Below, in pieces: positions 1-8,209 of a stretch of 50,109 nucleotides of DNA. Made by a program: the position numbers and the translations under genes. Each line of letters begins with the position of its first letter. Position 1 is the first letter of the stretch. The stretch is from an uncultured Clostridia bacterium. GTDB taxonomy: Bacteria; Bacillota_I; Bacilli_A; RF39; UBA660. The DNA lies in assembly GCA_945871105.1 (NCBI GenBank), contig CAMBUO010000009.1, positions 1-50,109 of the forward strand, written 5' to 3'. Below the pieces are notes generated by a model, which was given only the letters and a program-made list of their open reading frames with translations, searched no databases and was not told the origin of the DNA.

Positions 1-201
1 CTAGCTAATGAAGAGGCATACTATACTGGACTTCAAGAAGGTGAAGATAAAGGAATAATCCAAGGAAAACTTGAAGGCAAACTTGAAACTCAAACCTTAA
101 TAGTTAAAAATTTATTATTTAATTCTATACCTGATGATATTATTATAAAGTCGACTAACATATCAAAAGAAGAATTAGAAAACATAAAAAAAGAAATGTA
201 A
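1..201 (+). CDS. C-terminal fragment of Rpn-family (PD-(D/E)XK) recombination-promoting nuclease/putative transposase (5' truncated by window edge)
   Basis: Frame 1 reads LANEEAYYTGLQEGEDKGIIQGKLEGKLETQTLIVKNLLFNSIPDDIIIKSTNISKEELENIKKEM*; the G-rich 'EGxxxGIxxGxxEG' helix plus terminal helix is typical of Rpn/PDDEXK transposase C-termini. Confidence 0.6.
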   Translation, partial: LANEEAYYTGLQEGEDKGIIQGKLEGKLETQTLIVKNLLFNSIPDDIIIKSTNISKEELENIKKEM

Positions 202-225
202 CAATAATATTACTTCTAGGTAAAC

Positions 226-262
226 AAGCAATTTAAAATATTTTGAATGTTTTAAATTGCTT
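226..262 (+). terminator. intrinsic terminator
   Basis: perfect 13-bp stem AAGCAATTTAAAA / TTTTAAATTGCTT followed by TTATT. Confidence 0.75.
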
Positions 263-318
263 TTATTAAGTATTTTTTTTAATTAGAAACATATAATATA
301 GAACTATTAAGGAGAAAT

Positions 319-993
319 ATGAAATTATTAGCAAGTGATTATGATAAAACTTTAAAAAATGGTTCTATAATTTTAAAATTAAATTTAAAATATTTAAAAA
401 AATTTATTCAAGATGGAAATATATTTTTATTGAATACAGGTAGATCTTATCAAAGTATAAAAAAAGAAATAATAAAATATAATATTCCTTATCATTATTT
501 AAGTTGTAATGATGGTAATATTTTATTTAATCATAAAGATCAAGTTATTTATATATCTAATTTAGAAAAAATAATAGAAAAAGAATTATTAGATTTAACT
601 AATATTTTTAATTTTCAAATAATACCTATTAAATATTTAAGTAATGTGTTAGAATATGAAATAATAATTTCTAAGTTAAATAAATTATTTTTGTTAAACT
701 TAGATAAAATTATGATAAAATATAACATGTGTTATAAGATTTTTAAAGAAAAAGAAATACATATTTATATTTATAGTAATTTAGTTTCTAAATCGAAACC
801 AATTGATTATATTAAAAAGAAAGAAAATATTATGGACACAAATATTTATACTGTTGGTGATAATATCAATGATTTAGAAATGTTAAGAGATTATAATGGA
901 TATGCTATGTATCATGCTAGTAAAGAGATAAAAGAAATAGCTGGAAATACTTGTTTTAGTGTTTCTAATTTAATTAGGAAGTTAAGGAGGTAA
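319..993 (+). CDS. HAD-superfamily (Cof-type) hydrolase
   Basis: N-terminal LLASDYDKTL motif, C-terminal GDNINDLEML motif; RBS ggagaaat. Confidence 0.8.
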   Translation: MKLLASDYDKTLKNGSIILKLNLKYLKKFIQDGNIFLLNTGRSYQSIKKEIIKYNIPYHYLSCNDGNILFNHKDQVIYISNLEKIIEKELLDLTNIFNFQIIPIKYLSNVLEYEIIISKLNKLFLLNLDKIMIKYNMCYKIFKEKEIHIYIYSNLVSKSKPIDYIKKKENIMDTNIYTVGDNINDLEMLRDYNGYAMYHASKEIKEIAGNTCFSVSNLIRKLRR

Positions 994-995
994 AT

Positions 996-2267
996 ATGTT
1001 TATTGATGAGACTAATATTAAGGTAATTGCTGGTAATGGAGGAGACGGTTGTACTGCTTTTCGTCGAGAAAAATATATTGAAATGGGAGGACCTTATGGT
1101 GGAAATGGTGGTAAAGGATCGGATATAATTTTTAAAGTTGATACTGGTTTACATACTTTAATTGATTTACGTTATATGAAAACTATTAAAGGTAAAAAAG
1201 GTGAAAATGGTAGTGGAAAAAATATGGATGGAAAATCAGCTGAAGATATTATCATTAAAGTACCCCAAGGAACAGTTATAACTGATTATGATACAAATTT
1301 AATAATAGCTGACTTGAAAGATAAAGATTCTTTTGTAGTCGTTGCTAAAGGAGGACGAGGGGGAAGAGGAAATACAGCTTTTAAAACCTTAGCTAATCCT
1401 GCTCCTAATTTTTGTGAAAATGGAGAACCAGGAGAAGAAAAAATCTTAAAAGTTGAATTAAAATTATTAGCTGATGTTGGTTTAGTAGGTTTACCAAGTG
1501 TTGGTAAGAGTACTTTTTTATCAAAAGTAACCAAAGCTACGCCAAAAATAGCTGATTATCATTTTACCACTTTATCACCTAATTTAGGAGTTGTTAAAAC
1601 CATCGATAATCGAAGTTTTGTTATAGCTGATTTACCAGGATTAATCGAAGGAGCCAGTGAAGGAGTAGGACTAGGTGATAAATTTTTAAGACATATAGAA
1701 AGAACAAAAGTAATAGCTCATATAATTGATATGTCAGGAATAGAAGGACGAGATCCATATGAAGATTACTTAGTTATTAATAAAGAATTAGAAAAATTTA
1801 GTCCAAAACTATTACAAAAACCAATGATTATAATTGCAAATAAAATGGATATGGAATCAGCCAAAGAAAATTTAAAAGAATTTCAAAAAAAAGTTAATAA
1901 AGAAATTTATCCTATCAGTGCTTTAACAAATGATAATTTAAATCCCGTTTTAATTAAATTAGCTGATTTAGTTGATAAAGAGCCAAATACTCCTTTATAT
2001 GATGAAGAAAATTATTTATCCCATGTTCTATATAAATTTGAAAATGAAAAACCATTTACTATTGAAAAAGAAAATGATTATTATGTTATTCATGGTAAAC
2101 AAGTAGAAAAAATGTTTAAAATGACTAATTTCCAATCTGATGAAGGAATAGAAAGATTTATAAGACAATTAAGAAAATTAGGGATAGATGAAGAACTTGA
2201 AAAAATGAATATTGAAGATGGTAGTATTGTTAAAATACTTGACTATGAATTTGAATACCATAAATAG
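996..2267 (+). CDS. obg: GTPase Obg
   Basis: MFIDETNIKVIAGNGGDGCTAFRREKYIEMGGPYGGNGGKGS glycine-rich Obg fold; GLPSVGKST, DLPGLIEGASEGVGLG, NKMD G motifs. Confidence 0.97.
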   Translation: MFIDETNIKVIAGNGGDGCTAFRREKYIEMGGPYGGNGGKGSDIIFKVDTGLHTLIDLRYMKTIKGKKGENGSGKNMDGKSAEDIIIKVPQGTVITDYDTNLIIADLKDKDSFVVVAKGGRGGRGNTAFKTLANPAPNFCENGEPGEEKILKVELKLLADVGLVGLPSVGKSTFLSKVTKATPKIADYHFTTLSPNLGVVKTIDNRSFVIADLPGLIEGASEGVGLGDKFLRHIERTKVIAHIIDMSGIEGRDPYEDYLVINKELEKFSPKLLQKPMIIIANKMDMESAKENLKEFQKKVNKEIYPISALTNDNLNPVLIKLADLVDKEPNTPLYDEENYLSHVLYKFENEKPFTIEKENDYYVIHGKQVEKMFKMTNFQSDEGIERFIRQLRKLGIDEELEKMNIEDGSIVKILDYEFEYHK

Positions 2268-2273
2268 TTTATT

Positions 2274-2304
2274 AATTAGAGAGAAAAACTTTCTAATTTT
2301 TTAT
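2274..2304 (+). terminator. intrinsic terminator downstream of obg
   Basis: ATTAGAGAG aaaaa CTTTCTAAT-type stem followed by TTTTTT. Confidence 0.6.
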
Positions 2305-2338
2305 TTCTAAATCACTTGAAAACAGTTTAAAAAAATGA

Positions 2339-2356
2339 TATCATGGTGACATGATA
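2339..2356. repeat. small hairpin with GTGA (GNRA) tetraloop
   Basis: TATCATG-GTGA-CATGATA perfect 7-bp stem. Confidence 0.6.
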
Positions 2357-2467
2357 AAGATAGTTGAAAGCATATATTGTATCTAAGAAATACATTTTAA
2401 TTTGCAACTAAAGAATACAAAATAATTTGCAAATCAATATTTAATATGAATGGTAGAAGGTGATTTT

Positions 2468-2533
2468 ATGAGAAAAAATTTGAATTTACTTGACACAAAT
2501 TTGACAGGGGGGGGGGGTATAAAACCCTATTAA
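2468..2533 (+). CDS. putative 21-aa leader peptide containing poly-G tract
   Basis: ATG preceded by RBS aaggtg; reads MRKNLNLLDTNLTGGGGIKPY*; contains G11 homopolymer at 2507-2517. Confidence 0.45.
   Translation: MRKNLNLLDTNLTGGGGIKPY
2507..2517. repeat. G11 homopolymeric tract (candidate slipped-strand contingency locus)
   Basis: 11 consecutive G in an AT-rich intergenic region. Confidence 0.9.
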
Positions 2534-2562
2534 ATAAGAATTTTTCTCATATATTAGATTAT

Positions 2563-2611
2563 AAAACATGATAGATAACAGATTAATTCTGTCTTTTAAT
2601 CGTGTTTTTTT
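2563..2611 (+). promoter_or_regulatory. terminator-like hairpin in leader of surface protein gene (candidate attenuator)
   Basis: AAAACATGAT ... ATCGTGTTTT (10 bp, one G-U) with inner ACAGA/TCTGT stem and T7 run, located directly before the RBS of the 2632 gene. Confidence 0.6.
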
Positions 2612-2631
2612 AATAGAAAGGTGAGGTAAAA

Positions 2632-4416
2632 ATGAAAGAAAAGAAAATAATTATTATAACAAGTATTATCATCGGAGTATTAACTTTAACTTTAGGAGTA
2701 ACATTTGCTATCTTTAATTTTAGTAAAGTAAGTGTTAATTCTAAGTTAGTTCTAGGTGATATTTATATGCATTATAATGAACCAAATCAAGGGATTAATT
2801 TAGAAAATATCATGCCCAGTAGTACTTATAATAGTGCTTCGTATTTTGAGTTTACCATAACAGGTAAAAATACTCATACTAAAAATGGAATATTATATAA
2901 TATCCAGTTAGCAAAAGGAGATATACCAGCAGATAAAACAGAAGTAAATAGAATTCAAGACAAATTTTTAAAATTTAAATTAGTAGAAGTAGTAGATGGA
3001 GTAGAAACAGTTTTAAAGAATAATTTAACCATAGAAGATATAAATGGTAATTCTATTTATAGCAATTTAATATCTGAAAATACAACCAGTGAAATAACTA
3101 AAACCTATAGATTATATATGTGGGTTGATAGTAGTGTTGTAATTTGTGGAGGAGATGCAACTGATTGTGATTACACTGTCGATACTTGGAATAATTTATT
3201 TGCAAGTATCAAAGTAAATGTAAATGGAGCTTATACTGAAGCAGTAAACTTTGTAGAAAAAGTAAAATCTAGATATAACGTTGATACAAAACAAGATGGT
3301 TTAGTAGCAGTTAATACAGCAGGAGATTTAGCAACAGCAGGAGATACTATAAGAGAATATCGATACTCAGGAATCGGAAACTATTGTACATACACAGATG
3401 GAACGAATGATTATAATTTATCAGTATCTGGTACAACTTGTCCAACTAGTGCATGTTTGAGGAGTGGTGCTGTTATCAATGGAGATAGTGATGCATTTGT
3501 TTTAATGGGTGGTACGTGTTCTAATCGAGGTGGTGGAACCACATTAAGTTTAAAAGGTGGTCAAACAACACCAACTGATAGTGGCTTAAGAAATTATGTA
3601 ACTTTCAACAATGAAATGTGGCGAATAGTCGGAATATTTAACGAAGAAAATGCCAGTGGAAGAGTAGAAGAAAGAATAAAATTGGTAAAAGATGAACCAA
3701 TAAGTTTAGAAACAGAAGTAGAAAGTACCATAACTAAAAATGGAGTAACTTATAATACTTTTAAATCAACTACCGGAACAAAATATAAGTATTTTTATTG
3801 GAATGCTCCTGATGCAAATTATACTGGAAACAAAAATGACTGGACAAAAGCAGGAAGTCAATATTATTTAAATGAAACATATTATAATAATCTAAGTAAT
3901 AATAATTTAATTGAAGAAATGAAATATTATTTAGGAAATGTAACAACTGATAGTAATAGTTATATGATATCTGGAACCAATGCAGAAGTATATACGCAAG
4001 AAAGAGGAAGTGTGGTATGTGATAGTTCGGTAACAAGTTGGAGTCAAAATAGTAGTTGTAACATTTGGTATGGCAACCAAGCTACTTGGAACGGAAAAAT
4101 AGCTTTATTATATCCAAGTGATTTTGGATATGCAAGTGATGTAGCAAACTGGAGTAATGATTATCAAACGGGTTATTCCAATGGTTTAAGTTTAACAAAT
4201 TGGATGTTTAATAACGAAATGGTAGGAACCTGGTTTCTTTCCCCTTCGTCTGGCGATCCGTTCAACGTGTCTGTTGTGGACAACAATGGCTTCTTGATTG
4301 GCATCAGCGATGCTGGCGACATTGCTGCTGTTCGCCCAGTCCTTAGTCTGAATTCCCAAACATTGATTGGATCCGGGACAGGAAGTTATGAAGATCCATA
4401 TCAGTTAATGGGGTAA
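2632..4416 (+). CDS. signal-anchored surface protein with C-terminal lectin-like (candidate hypervariable) domain
   Basis: N-terminal KEKK + hydrophobic signal segment; C-terminus NEMWRIVGIF ... WFLSPSSGDPFNVSVVDNNGFLIGISDAGDIAAVRPVLSLNSQTLIGSGTGSYEDPYQLMG. Confidence 0.75.
   Translation: MKEKKIIIITSIIIGVLTLTLGVTFAIFNFSKVSVNSKLVLGDIYMHYNEPNQGINLENIMPSSTYNSASYFEFTITGKNTHTKNGILYNIQLAKGDIPADKTEVNRIQDKFLKFKLVEVVDGVETVLKNNLTIEDINGNSIYSNLISENTTSEITKTYRLYMWVDSSVVICGGDATDCDYTVDTWNNLFASIKVNVNGAYTEAVNFVEKVKSRYNVDTKQDGLVAVNTAGDLATAGDTIREYRYSGIGNYCTYTDGTNDYNLSVSGTTCPTSACLRSGAVINGDSDAFVLMGGTCSNRGGGTTLSLKGGQTTPTDSGLRNYVTFNNEMWRIVGIFNEENASGRVEERIKLVKDEPISLETEVESTITKNGVTYNTFKSTTGTKYKYFYWNAPDANYTGNKNDWTKAGSQYYLNETYYNNLSNNNLIEEMKYYLGNVTTDSNSYMISGTNAEVYTQERGSVVCDSSVTSWSQNSSCNIWYGNQATWNGKIALLYPSDFGYASDVANWSNDYQTGYSNGLSLTNWMFNNEMVGTWFLSPSSGDPFNVSVVDNNGFLIGISDAGDIAAVRPVLSLNSQTLIGSGTGSYEDPYQLMG
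4228..4380 (+). other. GC-shifted 3' segment (candidate DGR variable region or gene-conversion cassette)
   Basis: hand count of ~76 G/C in 150 nt (4231-4380), versus ~30% in the rest of the gene; codons mostly NNC/NNT/NNG. Confidence 0.45.
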
Positions 4417-4424
4417 ACTTTTTC

Positions 4425-4445
4425 CTTTCGGGCAAGGTCCGAAAG
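4425..4445. repeat. hairpin immediately downstream of surface protein gene
   Basis: CTTTCGG-GCAAGGT-CCGAAAG perfect 7-bp stem, extendable with a bulged C. Confidence 0.7.
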
Positions 4446-4500
4446 AAAAGGCCCCAGAAATAGTGGATAAATATTTTAGGTAGCAAAGAACATTAATAAT

Positions 4501-4530
4501 CCTAGCTTTTCCGTTTGAGGAAAAGCTAGG
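4501..4530. repeat. perfect 12-bp inverted repeat
   Basis: CCTAGCTTTTCC-GTTTGA-GGAAAAGCTAGG. Confidence 0.85.
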
Positions 4531-4579
4531 TCGCTAAAAATATAAAATTGCAACTTGTATAAATTGTAAAATAAGAAGT

Positions 4580-4625
4580 CATAATTATTTCAAAGTTAAA
4601 ATGTCATACTTTGGAAGTAATTATG
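4580..4625. repeat. long hairpin
   Basis: CATAATTATTTC-AAAG / CTTTGGAAGTAATTATG with one wobble and one bulge. Confidence 0.65.
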
Positions 4626-4863
4626 GATGAACTAAGGTAATTATAAATGTTAAAATAAGAAAAATAGTAGATAATTATTTTTTTGAAAAGTGTCAAATTA
4701 ATGTAAAATTGAATTATTTACAAATCTTTGTAAATTATATATTTAAGGAATAATTAGGTAGAATTAATTTTTTTACTTAATTATTTTTTTGTAAAAATAA
4801 AGAATTTAAATAAATTATTTTTAATTTAAATATTTTAAGTAAAAATTATTGTAATTTAAATAT

Positions 4864-5408
4864 TTGCATATTATAAATGTTATTATAAAAACTGATAAAA
4901 ATGTCAAAGTTAAAAATATCATAAGAGTTCCTTATCCAGATATTAGCATTAGAGGAAATGTATTAAGAATAATTAATATAAATCTAGACAAGATGGCTAA
5001 AATAAATTATAATATGCTTGAAAAAAATGATTACTTTTATAAGTTATTAACTATTAATAATAATGTAGAACTAGAGAAATTTATAAGATTATATGATACT
5101 TATAATTTACTTGATAATTATAAAAATAATTTAGTAAAAATTAGTAAAAATATTGATTATACAAGGGACAAATGAACGAGAATATTGAAAGAAATGCAAG
5201 AATGCAAGAGGCATATTTCGGAGGACTAAGAGATGGTAAAAATGAAGGTATTGAAATAGGTATATCTCAAGGAATATCTCAAGGAATAAGCAAGATTTTG
5301 AATGCTTTAATAACTAATGGTAAATCTATTGAAGAGATATCAGAAATGACAGGTTTAACCAAAGAAGAAATTAAAAGCTATGATATTAACACTAATATCA
5401 AGAAATAA
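4864..5408 (+). pseudogene. decayed Rpn-family nuclease/transposase (two fragments in different frames)
   Basis: ORFs 4864-5175 and 5172-5408; second has NARMQEAYFGGLRDGKNEGIEIGISQGISQGISK...SIEEISEMTGLTKEEIKS typical Rpn tail; upstream catalytic half missing. Confidence 0.6.
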
Positions 5409-5417
5409 TAATTATAT

Positions 5418-5456
5418 AAAAAAATATTGTTGACACTTTTTTCAACAATATTTTTT
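5418..5456. terminator. intrinsic terminator (potentially bidirectional)
   Basis: AAAAAATATTGTTGA / TCAACAATATTTTTT. Confidence 0.75.
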
Positions 5457-5489
5457 CTTTATATTCTTTATAATAATCTAGGTGATTTG

Positions 5490-5660
5490 ATGAAAGTTAA
5501 GATATTTGATGAAGAACATGAAAAAGATTTAGAAACTAGTATAAATACTTTTTTGAGTGAAAATGATATTGAAGTTATTGATATTAAGTTTTCTACTTCA
5601 ACGGCTACTTTTGCTGATGAACAGATTTATTGTTTTACAGCTATGATTATATATTATTAA
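5490..5660 (+). CDS. Cse60-family sporulation-associated protein
   Basis: MKVKIFDEEHEKDLETSINTFLSENDIEVIDIKFSTSTATFADEQIYCFTAMIIYY; RBS ggtgattt upstream of ATG at 5490. Confidence 0.7.
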   Translation: MKVKIFDEEHEKDLETSINTFLSENDIEVIDIKFSTSTATFADEQIYCFTAMIIYY

Positions 5661-5872
5661 AGCATATACATATCATTATCATCTTGATTGTTATTAAGTG
5701 GCATAACACTAACATTTTCTAAACGATTAATGCGATTTTCTAAAATCTTTATTTGTCTTTCTAAACGATTAATACGATTATTTAATCTTTCTAATTGCAT
5801 ATCAATGGAATTATTAGGATAATTACCTTGATTATAGTTTGGAATATTCATATAAGGCATTTGATTATTCAT
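5657..5872 (-). CDS. small coiled-coil hypothetical protein
   Basis: MNNQMPYMNIPNYNQGNYPNNSIDMQLERLNNRINRLERQIKILENRINRLENVSV...; RBS aggagg-like on minus strand. Confidence 0.6.
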   Translation of the reverse strand: MNNQMPYMNIPNYNQGNYPNNSIDMQLERLNNRINRLERQIKILENRINRLENVSVMPLNNNQDDNDMYML

Positions 5873-5943
5873 ATATCCTCCTAATTTTAGTATATGTACT
5901 TTTTTTAATTTTGTTTTTGTTATATAATAACTTTGGTGAATTT

Positions 5944-6579
5944 ATGAGACAGAGAAATGTAAAAAACAAAGAAGAAATAATAACAAGTTCAAAATATTTT
6001 GTTAATAATCCTGAAAACTATATTGGAAAATGGAATACTTATTTTCAAAATAATAATCCTATATATATAGAAATAGGTATGGGAAAAGGACAATTTATTA
6101 TAGAAAATGCTAAACGTTATCCAAGTATTAATTTTATTGGTATAGAAAAATATGATAGTATTTTGGCTTTAGCTTTAAAAAAGATTAATATTGAATTACC
6201 TAATCTTGTTATGATAAGACTAGATGCTTTTAATATTGATTCTATTTTTAAAGAAGAAATAGATACTATTTATTTAAATTTTTCTGATCCTTGGCCTAAA
6301 AAAAGACATGCTAAAAGAAGATTAACTAGTCCTGAGTTTTTAAAAAAATATGATTTAATCTTTAAAAATAAAAATCATATAGTTATGAAAACTGATAATA
6401 AAGATTTATTTAGTTATAGTATTAAAACTTTAAATAATCATGGTTATTATATTAATAATATTACTTTTGATTTAGAAAAAGAGAAAGATTCTTTAAATAT
6501 AATGACCGAATATGAAGAAAAATTTACAAAACTTAACAATCCTATTTACAAAATAGATGTTATCAAAGGAAAAAAATAA
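5944..6579 (+). CDS. trmB: tRNA (guanine-N7-)-methyltransferase
   Basis: EIGMGKGQFI, NFIGIEKYDSILALAL, NFSDPWPKKRHAKRRLTSPEFL motifs; start ATG 5944 after ggtgaattt. Confidence 0.93.
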   Translation: MRQRNVKNKEEIITSSKYFVNNPENYIGKWNTYFQNNNPIYIEIGMGKGQFIIENAKRYPSINFIGIEKYDSILALALKKINIELPNLVMIRLDAFNIDSIFKEEIDTIYLNFSDPWPKKRHAKRRLTSPEFLKKYDLIFKNKNHIVMKTDNKDLFSYSIKTLNNHGYYINNITFDLEKEKDSLNIMTEYEEKFTKLNNPIYKIDVIKGKK

Positions 6580-6635
6580 CTAAAATACTATAATTTATTA
6601 AAAAAATTTGTTATAATGTTCATGGTAGGTGAAAG

Positions 6636-7295
6636 ATGAAAAAGATAATATCCCTCCTTTTAATTCTAATACTTTTTACAGGATGTAGTATTCAAAAAAT
6701 AGAAGATACTAGTTTTGATAGTATTATAAAAAGTATTTTATATCAAGAAATAGATTTAGCTAATAGTAATTTTGAAGGATATAAATTTTACTTGCCAAGG
6801 GGGACAAAGGTATATGATAAAAAAGATTCTAATTTAGAAATAAAAGATCAAGACAATACTTATTATTTATATGTTGATATGATATCTTATTATTATAAAA
6901 CAAAGGTTAATCATACAATAGACAATAATATATTTTATTCTAATAATTTAAGTTATCGTGATAAAGAAGGTTATATTGATATTACGAAAGTAAATAATAA
7001 ATATTTTCTGGAAGTAATGTATAATTATGCTAAGATTGAAAGTTATGTTAATGAAGAAAATTTATATGATTCTTTTATGAATATATGTTATATTTTAGCA
7101 ACTATTGATTATAATGATACAACAATTAAATATCGTTTAAATGATGAAGAATTTAAAGCAACCGGGGAAGAATTCGATATATTTAAATCAAAGAAAGATA
7201 ATGATAATTTCTTACAATGGATTGAAAAATATGATAAATATGAAGAAAAAAATACCACGAAAGATCAAGATATAATAGAAACAGATGAAGACTAG
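6636..7295 (+). CDS. lipoprotein, function unknown
   Basis: MKKIISLLLILILFTGCS lipobox. Confidence 0.7.
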   Translation: MKKIISLLLILILFTGCSIQKIEDTSFDSIIKSILYQEIDLANSNFEGYKFYLPRGTKVYDKKDSNLEIKDQDNTYYLYVDMISYYYKTKVNHTIDNNIFYSNNLSYRDKEGYIDITKVNNKYFLEVMYNYAKIESYVNEENLYDSFMNICYILATIDYNDTTIKYRLNDEEFKATGEEFDIFKSKKDNDNFLQWIEKYDKYEEKNTTKDQDIIETDED

Positions 7296-7310
7296 GAAGG
7301 TGTGATTAAA

Positions 7311-8207
7311 ATGGGATTTATGGATAAACTTAAAAATATTTTCTTTGAAGAGGAAGAGGATGAAGAAATCGTTGAAGAACCAGTTAAAGAAAAACAAGAA
7401 AAGGAAGTAGTTATTAAAAAGGTAGAGGTTCCAAAACGTAATCGAGTAGAAGAATATAAAGTTTCTGAAGAAGAACAAGAAGAAATAAAACCTCAAAAGG
7501 AAAATATTAGTAAAAACACAGAAATTAAAAAAGAGAATAAAACACAAGATTTAATTTTTGATGATGAAGATTTTATTTTAGAACAACCAAAACAAGTACC
7601 AAAAGAAACTACTTATACTAAGCAAGAAACATATAAGACAAGGGAAAATAAAGAGGTTGTTAAAACAGAAAGTTATTATAAAAAAGAAACACCTAAATAC
7701 GAATATACGAAAAAAGAAGAAACGAAAAAAGTTTTTACTCCTTCACCAATTATTTCACCAATTTATGGTATTTTAGATAAGAATTATAAAAAAGAAGAAG
7801 TAAAAGAAAAAAAAGAAATTCGTTTATCAACAAGACCAACAAAAATGGATTTTGATAGTGTTCGTAATAAAGCTTTTGGTGATTTAGAAAACGATTTATT
7901 TCCATCAACACCAGTTTCTGAAGAAAAGAAAAAAGAAAAAGAAGAAGTTAGGCCAAGAAATATTAATCGCTTATATGATATGACAAATAAAGATGAAAAA
8001 CCTAGCATTGAAAAAGTTACTCTTGGTGAAGCTGATGAATATTTTCGTGATTTAGGACTTGCTTATAATACAGATTATAAAGATATTTCTAAAGACATAA
8101 GTGATGGTAAAATACCTGATGATAGTAAGAAAAAAGAAAAAAAAGAAGAAACTCTCGAGGATAATCTATTTGATTTAATAGAATCTATGTATGATAAGGA
8201 GGATTAA
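7311..8207 (+). CDS. Lys/Glu-rich, likely disordered protein with conserved-looking motif FTPSPIISPIYGILDKNYKK
   Basis: ORF with aggaaggtg RBS; low-complexity charged sequence. Confidence 0.6.
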   Translation: MGFMDKLKNIFFEEEEDEEIVEEPVKEKQEKEVVIKKVEVPKRNRVEEYKVSEEEQEEIKPQKENISKNTEIKKENKTQDLIFDDEDFILEQPKQVPKETTYTKQETYKTRENKEVVKTESYYKKETPKYEYTKKEETKKVFTPSPIISPIYGILDKNYKKEEVKEKKEIRLSTRPTKMDFDSVRNKAFGDLENDLFPSTPVSEEKKKEKEEVRPRNINRLYDMTNKDEKPSIEKVTLGEADEYFRDLGLAYNTDYKDISKDISDGKIPDDSKKKEKKEETLEDNLFDLIESMYDKED

Positions 8208-8209
8208 AA

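Noticed and set aside
1286-1534. Minus-strand ORFs overlapping known genes (1286-1534, 3770-4036, 7212-7547, 7784-8008, 8396-8764, 15123-15365, 17934-18152, 31323-31532, 35993-36226, 38784-39023, 40364-40597, 40708-40902, 48596-48811, 49441-49629)
   Set aside because: Each is antisense to a well-supported gene, and the translations look like reverse complements of low-complexity or conserved coding sequence, with no independent signature
4864-5175. Independent small protein gene
   Set aside because: Better explained as part of a frameshifted Rpn-family pseudogene continuing into 5172-5408
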